Part shown: piece after piece, positions 8,266 through 16,938 of the stretch | How positions within the stretch are numbered: the stretch's first letter is position 1 | Layout of the letters: every line of letters starts with the position of its first letter | Assembly (NCBI GenBank): GCA_020639295.1 | Contig: JACKGY010000003.1 | Span: forward strand, 186,001-250,000 | Origin: Planctomycetota bacterium | Lineage (GTDB): Bacteria > Planctomycetota > GCA-002687715 > DRQF01 | Direction of reading: 5' to 3' | Length of the DNA stretch: 64,000 bases | Made by a program: the position numbers and the translations under genes | Notes under the pieces: model-generated | Seen by the model: only the letters and a program-made list of their open reading frames with translations | The model's database searches: none | Told to the model about the DNA's origin: nothing

Positions 8266-9488
8266 CGGTTCTCGACCAGGCAGCTCGACAGCTCGCGGCA
8301 GAGACCGACCAGATCCTCGTGCGTGGGGTCGGCGCCGACCCGTTTCAGGATGCGGCGGGCCAGAGGCCCCTCGTCGGTCATCACCCGCATCGCCTCGGCG
8401 ACCTCGGTGTCGACGTCCGGAGCCAGCTCGGCGCGTAGCACTCGCCAGAGCTCACCGGCGGTCATCGGTCCACGCTCCCGCTGGCCGAATAGCGCCAGGA
8501 AGTCGAGGTTCTCGATCAGCGCCCGGTCGCCGTCCTTGACCACGGCGTCGAAGACGTCGGCCAGCGGGTCGACCGGCCAGGACTTCTGCTGGTCGAGGGT
8601 CGACCAGCGCTCCTCGACCAGCGCCCGGACCAGGTGGATGACCAGGGCGCACATCGCATGGTCGGCGGTCGGGCACTCCTGCGAGTCGAGGATGCGGATC
8701 TCGATCGCCATGCGGTCGAAGCGGGCGATGGCGCCGCGCGCGTTCAGCCACTCCTCCTGCAGGATGCCCTCCGGGTCGTGCTTCGCGATGTCGCGGTAGA
8801 TCCTCTGGAGGAGATCCTTCTGGTAGGAATCGTGGTCGAAGACCTGTTCCGGCACGACGCGGCCGCTGACGCTGGGCACCGCCCGGGCATTGCTCCGGTA
8901 GACGGCGAGCCGCTGGTCGAGATGGGGCGCGATCTTGCCGTCCATGATGGGCGTGCTCGCCGACAGGGCGGGCAGGATCGGCAAGGCGACCCGGATCGCC
9001 GCGTGCAGGCGACCGAATTCCTCGTCGTCGGCGAAGGGCAGGTTGATGTGGACCGACTGCAGGTTCGACCAGCCGTGGCCCTTGCAGGAGAAGATGCGAT
9101 CGAAGGCCTCGTAGACCGGGCTGTAGTCGTGCGGCCAGAGCGTGGTCTCGAGCAGCGGATCCATGAAGGGATGGGTGCCGCTCGGCATCAACCGCGCGCC
9201 ATGCTCGGCGAGGATGCCGTCGATCCGGCGCAGGTCCGCGTGCAGGGCGGCGCTCAGGCCGCGCAGCAGTGGGCGCGGGCCGTTGGTCTTGAGCTCGATC
9301 ACGTGCAGGACCAGCTCGTTCGACCAGGCCAGCTCCTCGAACTCGACGTCGCCGACGTAGGTGCCGGCGATCGCCTTCAGCACCTGATCGCAGAGCGGCC
9401 GGATCGCGAAGGTCTCGGCGTCGACGATCATGTACTCGACCTCGATGCCGTAGGCCTGGAACAGGTGCAGGTTGACGTCGTCGCTCAT
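8253..9488 (-). CDS. glutamate-cysteine ligase family 2 (GCS2) carboxylate-amine ligase
   Basis: 411 residues. The N-terminal GIEVEYMIVD is the metal/ATP-binding ExE motif of the GCS2 family (glutamine-synthetase-like fold, YbdK/EgtA relatives); PSGTHPF and SVHINLPFAD are further conserved segments. The enzyme would join a glutamyl or related carboxylate to an amine using ATP. The start overlaps the RimK-like gene stop in an ATGA, indicating translational coupling. The pairing of GCS2 with an ATP-grasp ligase and a peptidase suggests production of a modified peptide or glutamyl conjugate rather than glutathione, since no gshB-like gene is present. Confidence 0.85.
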   Translation of the reverse strand: MSDDVNLHLFQAYGIEVEYMIVDAETFAIRPLCDQVLKAIAGTYVGDVEFEELAWSNELVLHVIELKTNGPRPLLRGLSAALHADLRRIDGILAEHGARLMPSGTHPFMDPLLETTLWPHDYSPVYEAFDRIFSCKGHGWSNLQSVHINLPFADDEEFGRLHAAIRVALPILPALSASTPIMDGKIAPHLDQRLAVYRSNARAVPSVSGRVVPEQVFDHDSYQKDLLQRIYRDIAKHDPEGILQEEWLNARGAIARFDRMAIEIRILDSQECPTADHAMCALVIHLVRALVEERWSTLDQQKSWPVDPLADVFDAVVKDGDRALIENLDFLALFGQRERGPMTAGELWRVLRAELAPDVDTEVAEAMRVMTDEGPLARRILKRVGADPTHEDLVGLCRELSSCLVENRQLR

Positions 9489-10951
9489 CGCGTCTTTCCG
9501 GCCTTCTTGGCCTCGATCCTCTTCAGGAACACCTGGGCCAGCCGCTCGTGCAGCTCCATGCCGAGGATCTCGTCCTCGAGCCCGGCGTCGATGTTCGGGT
9601 TGTCGTTCACTTCCATCACCACGATGCGCTTGCCCGACTCCTTGATGTCGACCCCGTAGAGGCCGCTGCCGATGGCATTCGCGGCCTTGAGGGCGGTCCG
9701 GACCACGCGCGGCGGGGCGTCGGCCACGGCCAGGGTGTCGACCATGCCGTAGCGATCGTCGCCCTTGCCCCCCGCGTTGATGATCTGCCAGTGACCGGGC
9801 GCCATGTGGTAGCGGCAGACCCAGAGCGGCTGGCGGTCGAGCACGCCGACCCGCCAGTCGAAGTCGGTGGGCATGAACTCCTGGGCGACGAAGAGGTCGG
9901 ACTCCTGGAGGATCGTCATCGCCTTGGCGCGCAGCTCCTCCTCGTCGCGGGCCTTGAGCACGCCCTGCGAGAAGGCGCTGTCCGGCGACTTGAGGACGCA
10001 GGGCAGGCCGATCTGGTTGATGATCTCGTCCAGGTTCTCACGGTGCCCGACCAGGGTCTGCGGGGTCGGGATCTTCAGCCTCTGCATCAGCTCGGCCAGG
10101 TAGACCTTGTTGGTGCAGCGGATGATGGACTGCGGGTCGTCGATGACCACGAGGCCCTCGGCCTCGGCGCGTTGCGCGAAGCGATAGGTGTGATGGTTGA
10201 CCTGGGTCGTCTCGCGGATGTAGAGGGCGTCGTACTCGGGCAGGCTCGAGTAGTCGTCCTTGGTGATCCGGAACACCCGGATGTCGACCTCGTCGCAGGC
10301 CTTGATGAAGCGCTTGAGCGCCTTCTCGTTGGAGGGTGCGTGGGTGTCGTCGGGCTTGACCAGGAGGGCCAGGTCGAAGCGCGAGGGCTGGGTCTTCCGG
10401 CCCCGGGGCCGCCGCGCCGAGAAGTACTCGCGGGCCGCCTCGATCACGAAGGGACGATGGCCATCGGGGATCTTGCGGGCCGAAAGCGGCGCGATGCCGG
10501 TCAGGTGCCATTTGTCGCTACGCGCGAAGGTCGCCCTGAGGAGCGGCACGTGGAACTGGGCGAAGAGCCGGCGCGACAACGGGTCGTAGCGCCGGGCCAG
10601 GTTGCGGCCGAAGTAGATCGACAGCTCGAACTTGTCCGACTTCAGCCGCGCGAGCGAGCGCTGGATCGTGTCTTCGAGGTCCTCGTCGACGATGCCGAGG
10701 ATCGTGCGCGAACGCATGTCCAGGATGGTCTGCAGCGACGGCGTCGGGGTGTGGCCGCGCGCGACCGCCAGCAGCGAGACGTAGTAGCCGTTGCCCTGGT
10801 AGCGGTAGGAGCGGCAGAGGTTGAAGATCTTGAGGTTGCGCGCCGCGCTCCAACGGGCCTCGGTCAGGTACTCCTTCGCCGCCACGACCTCGAGGCCGGG
10901 AAGCTCGAGAGGCCAGAGGCGGGGATCGTCGACGATGAGAATGCTGGCCAC
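9485..10951 (-). CDS. RimK-family ATP-grasp ligase with N-terminal RLAN-type domain
   Basis: 488 residues from GTG 10951, with AAAGGA upstream. The first 170 residues (ILIVDDPRLWPLELPGLEVV, LCRSYRYQGNGYYVSLLA) resemble the RLAN domain that precedes some RimK-like ligases. Residues about 200-480 form the ATP-grasp unit, with PCVLKSPDSAFSQGV, FVAQEFMPTDFDWRVGVL and the metal-binding VMEVNDNPNIDAGLED. Family members form amide bonds between a carboxylate and an amine through an acyl phosphate. It is translationally coupled to the GCS2 gene and lies 91 bases after the C39-like peptidase gene. The substrate is unknown. Confidence 0.88.
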   Translation of the reverse strand: MASILIVDDPRLWPLELPGLEVVAAKEYLTEARWSAARNLKIFNLCRSYRYQGNGYYVSLLAVARGHTPTPSLQTILDMRSRTILGIVDEDLEDTIQRSLARLKSDKFELSIYFGRNLARRYDPLSRRLFAQFHVPLLRATFARSDKWHLTGIAPLSARKIPDGHRPFVIEAAREYFSARRPRGRKTQPSRFDLALLVKPDDTHAPSNEKALKRFIKACDEVDIRVFRITKDDYSSLPEYDALYIRETTQVNHHTYRFAQRAEAEGLVVIDDPQSIIRCTNKVYLAELMQRLKIPTPQTLVGHRENLDEIINQIGLPCVLKSPDSAFSQGVLKARDEEELRAKAMTILQESDLFVAQEFMPTDFDWRVGVLDRQPLWVCRYHMAPGHWQIINAGGKGDDRYGMVDTLAVADAPPRVVRTALKAANAIGSGLYGVDIKESGKRIVVMEVNDNPNIDAGLEDEILGMELHERLAQVFLKRIEAKKAGKTR

Positions 10952-11042
10952 GGGTCAGTCCTTTCCACGTCCGGCCGGGACATGGAGGATCCGATTCGTC
11001 CGTGGGCGACGACTGGGAGGCTCCCCGCCAGCCAAGGGTCCG

Positions 11043-11741
11043 TCAACTGGGCTCGATGATGATGAGGTTGCCATCGTAGGTGATGACGCCGAGCAGGATG
11101 GCGCCGAGAACTCTTTCGATGCCGATCTCGTAGTGGAGGGTCGGCGAATGTGGATTGGCGCTCCAGGGATCGGCAATCTCGACCCGGCCGCTCAGGCTGT
11201 CATAGCCGCAGAGGGTGACGAAATGACCGGTCGGCGCGCCGCCGATCGGGTCGGACTTGTTGGTTTGCGGGTCGTCGCGGGCCTCGTCGTAGAGGTAGGT
11301 CGCGCTCAGTCCGGTGAGGATGGGCAGACCGCGTTCCAGGTAGCGGCGCAGCAGCGAGGGCCTGAGTTCCTCCCAGGCCACCTTGCCGCCCAACTCCAGG
11401 TAGCGCAGGTAGGCGGGGATCGCCGCCCGCAGCCGCGGCCGGGTCAGGGCCGTCATCCGGGCCCGGAGGTTCTCGGCCAGGGGCGCGGCATCGAGGCGAA
11501 ACCAGGTCGGATCGAAGACCTTGAGGTTGTAGGGGTGCATCGTGACCCGGTAGCCGCGCTCGAGGGCGTGGCAGCCGAGGAGGACGCCGAGCGTGCCCCC
11601 GGTCGCGAGCTGGGGGACCTCCGCGATCACCTCGGGCAAGGGGACCGGGTCGTCGAAGAAACGATAGACGGCGGCGAGACAGGTCGGCCCACAGGTGACG
11701 TCGTCAGGCTGCGGGATCATCTCGAGTTCGATCTGGTTCAT
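11043..11741 (-). CDS. C39-like (papain-fold) cysteine peptidase
   Basis: 232 residues from ATG 11741; the much longer frame running upstream to 12485 lies over the next gene and is not used. The catalytic cysteine sits in DDVTCGPTCLAAVYRF (about residue 16), and the histidine and aspartate in TGHFVTLCGYD and VEIADPW. This is the order of bacteriocin-processing C39 and related papain-like domains. There is no signal peptide or transporter domain, so it acts in the cytoplasm on its own. Its position ahead of the RimK-like and GCS2 genes suggests it processes the peptide or protein that those ligases modify, or removes the modification. Confidence 0.82.
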   Translation of the reverse strand: MNQIELEMIPQPDDVTCGPTCLAAVYRFFDDPVPLPEVIAEVPQLATGGTLGVLLGCHALERGYRVTMHPYNLKVFDPTWFRLDAAPLAENLRARMTALTRPRLRAAIPAYLRYLELGGKVAWEELRPSLLRRYLERGLPILTGLSATYLYDEARDDPQTNKSDPIGGAPTGHFVTLCGYDSLSGRVEIADPWSANPHSPTLHYEIGIERVLGAILLGVITYDGNLIIIEPS

Positions 11742-11905
11742 GGCGCGCGCTACCCGCCGGGAAACCGACACCGATTGACGATAGCCGGGCGGAGCGCCAC
11801 GGCAAGGCCCGGACGGCGCTTCGGTGCCGGCGGGTGGGGGCAAAAGGAGCGCGGAAGGACCGGCGCCGGGAGGAAGCAGGGCATCCTCCCGGATGCTCGG
11901 CAGGG

Positions 11906-13132
<1,227 letters not shown>

Positions 13133-13337
13133 CACGGCAACTCCTCTGGGGCCGGTCCGGGTTCGGGGACCGTGCTCTTCACGTCGGCATGCTAACACCC
13201 GGGACCACCGCGGTCAGTTTTTGCCGGCTCCTGGAAGTCATTTTGTGAACGTCTTTTAGGCCCGCTCGACTCGCCTGCGACGAGCTGTCCGGGCGCTGAC
13301 CTTGGCGGCGGGAAAGGAGAAATTCTCGAAAGTCCGC

Positions 13338-13396
13338 TTGTCATCGGGCTCGATGTCTGGATAACTACGACAGCTTTCGTACTACGACCGTCGTAG
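13338..13396 (+). promoter_or_regulatory. promoter and tandem BlaI-type operators
   Basis: A sigma-70-like promoter is readable: TTGTCA at 13338-13343, a 16-base spacer, and GATAAC at 13360-13365. Directly downstream lie two dyads: TACGA-N6-TCGTA (13366-13381) and a perfect 15-base palindrome CTACGAC-C-GTCGTAG (13382-13396). BlaI/MecI/CopY repressors bind similar TAC...GTA dyads, and the first dyad abuts the -10 element, so autorepression is expected. The start codon of the repressor gene follows 12 bases later. Confidence 0.7.
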
Positions 13397-13407
13397 AAAG
13401 GGCAGAG

Positions 13408-13818
13408 ATGACGAGAGAGAACTCACGAACCCCGACCGAGGCGGAACTCCGGATCCTCAAGGTCCTCTGGCGCAAGGGGCCGGCCACCGCGCGCGGGGTC
13501 CTCGAGATCCTCGAGGACCAGGCTGGCGGCAAGGTCGGCTACACCACCGTGCTGAAGATGCTCCAGATCATGGAGAAGAAGGAGCTGGTGAGCGTCGACC
13601 GCTCCGAGCGCTCGCACGTCTACAGCCCGCGCGTCGCCGAGACCCCGACCCTGCGGCAGGCGGTCAGCGAGTTCGTCGACCGGACCTTCGGCGGCGACCC
13701 CGCCGGGCTCCTGGTCCATCTGGTGCGTGACGGCAGGCTCGACGAGCGTTCCCTGGAGGAGCTGGAGCGGAGCATCGAGTTGCTGCGCCGCAGCGAGGAA
13801 GAGCAGGAGGATCGATGA
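13408..13818 (+). CDS. BlaI/MecI/CopY-family transcriptional repressor
   Basis: 136 residues. The N-terminal winged helix shows the family pattern: TPTEAELRILKVLWRKGPATARGV followed by the recognition-helix region GYTTVLKMLQIMEKKELV and the wing ERSHVYSPR. The C-terminal half (LRQAVSEFVDRTFGGDPAGLLVHLV) matches the dimerisation domain that is cleaved in BlaI and MecI. Its stop overlaps the M56 peptidase start in ATGA, the usual repressor-sensor arrangement. Two operator dyads lie just upstream. Confidence 0.93.
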   Translation: MTRENSRTPTEAELRILKVLWRKGPATARGVLEILEDQAGGKVGYTTVLKMLQIMEKKELVSVDRSERSHVYSPRVAETPTLRQAVSEFVDRTFGGDPAGLLVHLVRDGRLDERSLEELERSIELLRRSEEEQEDR

Positions 13819-16625
13819 TGTCTGGCTTCGACTCGATGATCATGGCGGACGTCGCCCTGCGCGGCCTGGTGCTGGCCCTGGCGGCCTTCCTGGGCTGCCG
13901 ACTCCTTGGGCGCGATGCCGCCGCGGCCCGACACGGCCTCGCCCTGGCGGCCCTCGTCCTGCTGCTGCTCCTGCCCCTGGGCCTGCTCCTGGGCGGCCCC
14001 AGCGTCCATCTCTACGAACGCGAGCTGCCCCCGGTGGCGGAGCTCGTGCTCGAACCGGTCGCGCCGATCTTCCTCGAGGACGACTTCGCGATCAGCCGTC
14101 GCATCCTGCGCCCGGAAGAGTTCGACGCCGGCGCTTTCGCCCCCGCGGACGCTCCGGCCCCGGACGACTCCGAGACCTCCGGCGCGGCCTCGCCGAATGA
14201 GGCCGGCTCCCCGGTGACTCCTGCGCTCGCGGCGGCGGCGCCGGTACCCGCATCGACCGGCGGCGCGGTCGACTGGTCCACCTGGGGCCCGATTCTGGCC
14301 TGGGCCCTCGGAGCCCTGGTCGTGGCCCTCCGCTGGCTCGTCACCCGCAGGCGGCTGCGGCAGCTCCTGCGCGCGTCCGCGCGGCCGGACGTGGCCTTGA
14401 GCCGCCTCGTGGCCCGGGTCGCGAAGCGTGCCGGGCTAGTCCGCGCGCCCCGCATCCACGTCTGCCCGGGTCTGGACTCGCCGGCGGTGACCGGCATCTT
14501 GATGCCGCGGCTGCTCCTGCCGGCGGACGTCGCCAGCGAACTCGACCAACGGCTGCTCGAGCCGATCGTCCTCCACGAGATGGTCCATCTCCGGCGCCGT
14601 GACCCCCTTCTGCAGGCTCTCGCCCGGCTGGTCGGCTTCCTGCACTGGTTCAATCCCTTCGCCCGGCTCCTGCGCGCCTCGCTCGAGCGCGACCGCGAGC
14701 TGCTCACCGACGCCCGGGTCGTCGCCCTCGAGGCCCATCGGTCTCCCTACGCGGAAGGCCTGCTGCGCGTGGTGAGTCGTGGCGTTCGCGGCCCGCTGCG
14801 ACCGGTCGCGGCCCTCGGGCTCTGCGATGGCGAGAGCCTCCGCGATCGACTGGCGCGCATCGTTCGGGGCGACACCGTGCGGCCCGGGTCGCGCTGGGTG
14901 CTCGGCACGCTCACGCTCGTGGTCCTGGTCTGTGGTCTCCTCGTGGGCGAGGTCGGACTGGCCGGCGTGGTGATGGGACGCGGACCCTCGCGACAGGACG
15001 AGGAGCGGGTCGAGGCCACCCTGCGCGTCTTCGTTCTTCCCGCCGCCGATCGTGATGACGGCAAGAGCTTCCGGATCAAGGACCGCCGGCTCGATCTGGA
15101 CGAATTGAAGGCGACCCTGGCGCGCTACTCGGTGATGGCGGACGAGAAGTACGATGATGGCCGTGGTCTGTCGTCGACCCGGGTGATCGTCGAGCTATCG
15201 GAGGACGACCAGCGGGACGATCTGAAGGCCCTGCTCCGGATCTGCGCCGATCTCCGGATCTATCGCAACGAGCTGCGCGATCCGCAGCCGCGGCCGCGGG
15301 CTCGACGCGGTCTCGTGGTCGACCTCGATGACGAGGGCCGCCTCCGCCTTGGCCCCGATGGCAGCTTCGACCCGGTCCAGGACGTCGACGCCATCCTCAC
15401 CGCCGTCCGTGAGCGCCTCCGGACCGATGAGACCCCGATCCTGAGATCCGCGCCCGGAGTGGACCATCGTCGGGTCATCAAGGCCCTGGAACTCATGCGT
15501 CGCGCCGGCGCCGACCGGGTCACCTTCGAGACCCGCGTGCCGGATGGCGACGAGAACGCCCTGTCCGAGCAGCGTCGTGCCGCCCTGCGCCGGGCCACGC
15601 CGCAGGACTCGATCGAGCCGGCCCTGGACTATCTTCGCCGGCGTCAGGACGCGCGGGGCGCGGTCACCGAGCCCGAGCTGGGCGACGGCGGGCGTCACGA
15701 CGTCGGCCGGACCGCGCTCGCCCTGCTCGCCTACCTCGGCGCCGGGTCGACCGACCAGGCGGGCCCCTACCGGAAGGTGGTCGCTCGCGCCGTCGACTTC
15801 CTCCTGGCCCAGCAGGCGAAGGACGGTTTCATCGGCGATTCCACCGGGGTCGACACGGTCTACGACCACGCCCTCGCCGGTCTGGCCCTGGCGGAACTCC
15901 AGGGCCTGACCCGCTCGCCACGGCTCGAGCGTCCGCTGGCGGCGGCGGTGAGCTACGTGCTCGAGGCTCAGAATCCCTACCGCGGCTGGCGCTACGGCAA
16001 GCGCGACGGCGACAACGACACCGCGGTCACCACCTGGATGTTGATGTTCCTTAAGTCGGCCCGGGCCGCCGGCGTCGAGGTGCCGGAGCTCGCCTTCGAA
16101 TACGCCGAGGGCTACCTCGAGGAGATGATCGACCCGAACACCGGTCGCGCCGGCTACATCCGCCCTGGCGGACAGCAGCCGGTGAGCGCGACCGACGGCA
16201 AGGCGACCGGCACCCGGGCCCAGGTCGAGACCACCACCGCGATGGTGAACTTCGGCCTCGTCCTCTGTGGGCGCAAGCCGAACGACCCGCTCATCGAGCG
16301 CGGCCGCGGCCTCCTGCGCGCGGCGCCACCCAGCTGGGATCCGGTCGGAGGCCGGGTGGACTACGTCTACTGGTACTTCGGCTGCCTGGCCAACTACCAG
16401 GCCGGCGGCAGCGACTGGGTCGGCTGGGACGAACATCTGCGCGACGCCCTCGTCGGTCGGCAGGTGGAGGAGGGTGATCTGGCCGGCTCCTGGGATCCGA
16501 TCGGGATCTGGGGCAAGGAATGCGGCCGCGTGGCCGCCACCGCACTCGCGACGCTCGCGCTCGAGGTGAGCTGGCGCTATGGCCGGGCCGTGGGCATCCG
16601 GCCCGTGGAGAGGAAGAAGGATTGA
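13815..16625 (+). CDS. M56 (BlaR1-like) membrane peptidase fused to ExbD-like and prenyltransferase-type repeat domains
   Basis: 936 residues, translationally coupled to the repressor gene. Two N-terminal membrane helices (about 12-60), an acidic Ala/Pro linker and a third helix (about 155-177) precede the M56 protease domain, with the zinc motif HEMVH at 254-258 and the following ERDRELLTDARV. A fourth helix lies near 360-385. The next 200 residues hold two ExbD/TolR-like alpha-beta domains, the second with VDHRRVIKALELMRRAGADRV. From about 595 to the end there are alpha-alpha barrel repeats (RTALALLAYLGAGST, TVYDHALAGLALAEL, WDPIGIWGKECGRVAATALATLAL) of the prenyltransferase/squalene-oxidase-repeat class, which probably bind rather than catalyse. 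No beta-lactamase or penicillin-binding domain is present. Confidence 0.87.
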   Translation: MMSGFDSMIMADVALRGLVLALAAFLGCRLLGRDAAAARHGLALAALVLLLLLPLGLLLGGPSVHLYERELPPVAELVLEPVAPIFLEDDFAISRRILRPEEFDAGAFAPADAPAPDDSETSGAASPNEAGSPVTPALAAAAPVPASTGGAVDWSTWGPILAWALGALVVALRWLVTRRRLRQLLRASARPDVALSRLVARVAKRAGLVRAPRIHVCPGLDSPAVTGILMPRLLLPADVASELDQRLLEPIVLHEMVHLRRRDPLLQALARLVGFLHWFNPFARLLRASLERDRELLTDARVVALEAHRSPYAEGLLRVVSRGVRGPLRPVAALGLCDGESLRDRLARIVRGDTVRPGSRWVLGTLTLVVLVCGLLVGEVGLAGVVMGRGPSRQDEERVEATLRVFVLPAADRDDGKSFRIKDRRLDLDELKATLARYSVMADEKYDDGRGLSSTRVIVELSEDDQRDDLKALLRICADLRIYRNELRDPQPRPRARRGLVVDLDDEGRLRLGPDGSFDPVQDVDAILTAVRERLRTDETPILRSAPGVDHRRVIKALELMRRAGADRVTFETRVPDGDENALSEQRRAALRRATPQDSIEPALDYLRRRQDARGAVTEPELGDGGRHDVGRTALALLAYLGAGSTDQAGPYRKVVARAVDFLLAQQAKDGFIGDSTGVDTVYDHALAGLALAELQGLTRSPRLERPLAAAVSYVLEAQNPYRGWRYGKRDGDNDTAVTTWMLMFLKSARAAGVEVPELAFEYAEGYLEEMIDPNTGRAGYIRPGGQQPVSATDGKATGTRAQVETTTAMVNFGLVLCGRKPNDPLIERGRGLLRAAPPSWDPVGGRVDYVYWYFGCLANYQAGGSDWVGWDEHLRDALVGRQVEEGDLAGSWDPIGIWGKECGRVAATALATLALEVSWRYGRAVGIRPVERKKD

Positions 16626-16636
16626 CTCGTGATCGT

Positions 16637-16678
16637 GCGGGAGTCGGGGCGTCAGGCGTCGCTCCGGCTCCCGCTTTT
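16637..16678 (+). terminator. Rho-independent terminator of the BlaI/M56 operon (first copy)
   Basis: 15-bp stem (with two G-T wobbles) at 16637-16651 and 16660-16674, loop TCAGGCGT, followed by TTTTCC. It lies 12 bases after the M56 stop codon. Confidence 0.85.
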
Positions 16679-16777
16679 CCTCCCGTCGTGGTCCATCCGA
16701 TCGGCCGGTCGGGCGGACCGCCGCGGAGACGAAGATCAGGCCCGTGGAGAGGAAGGAGGTTCGTCTCGTGATCGTCA

Positions 16778-16817
16778 GGGAGCCGGAGCGTCAGGCGTCG
16801 CTCCGGCTCCCGCTTTT
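16778..16817 (+). terminator. second, duplicated terminator
   Basis: Perfect 13-bp stem GGGAGCCGGAGCG / CGCTCCGGCTCCC around the same TCAGGCGT loop, followed by GCTTTTTCCCTTT. It is the copy of the previous terminator and lies between it and the Uup gene. Confidence 0.85.
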
Positions 16818-16938
16818 TCCCTTTCCTCGCGGCCGCCCCGGTCGGCCGCCCACGCGCGCCGCGGCGGAGACGAGCTTGCGGCCCGGGACCGCGAATCGGT
16901 AAACCTCCCTGGTTCGCGTCCGTGGAGGTTCTCCCTCG

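Larger units (their letters stand above)
16600..16879 (+). repeat. imperfect tandem duplication carrying two terminators
   Basis: A unit of about 140 bases occurs twice, at about 16600-16738 and 16739-16879. Both copies begin GGCCCGTGGAGAGGAAG, continue through CTCGTGATCGT and a GC-rich hairpin with the identical loop TCAGGCGT, and end in a GCGGAGACGA segment. The first copy includes the last codons of the M56 gene, so the duplication copied a gene 3' end together with its terminator. Confidence 0.75.
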
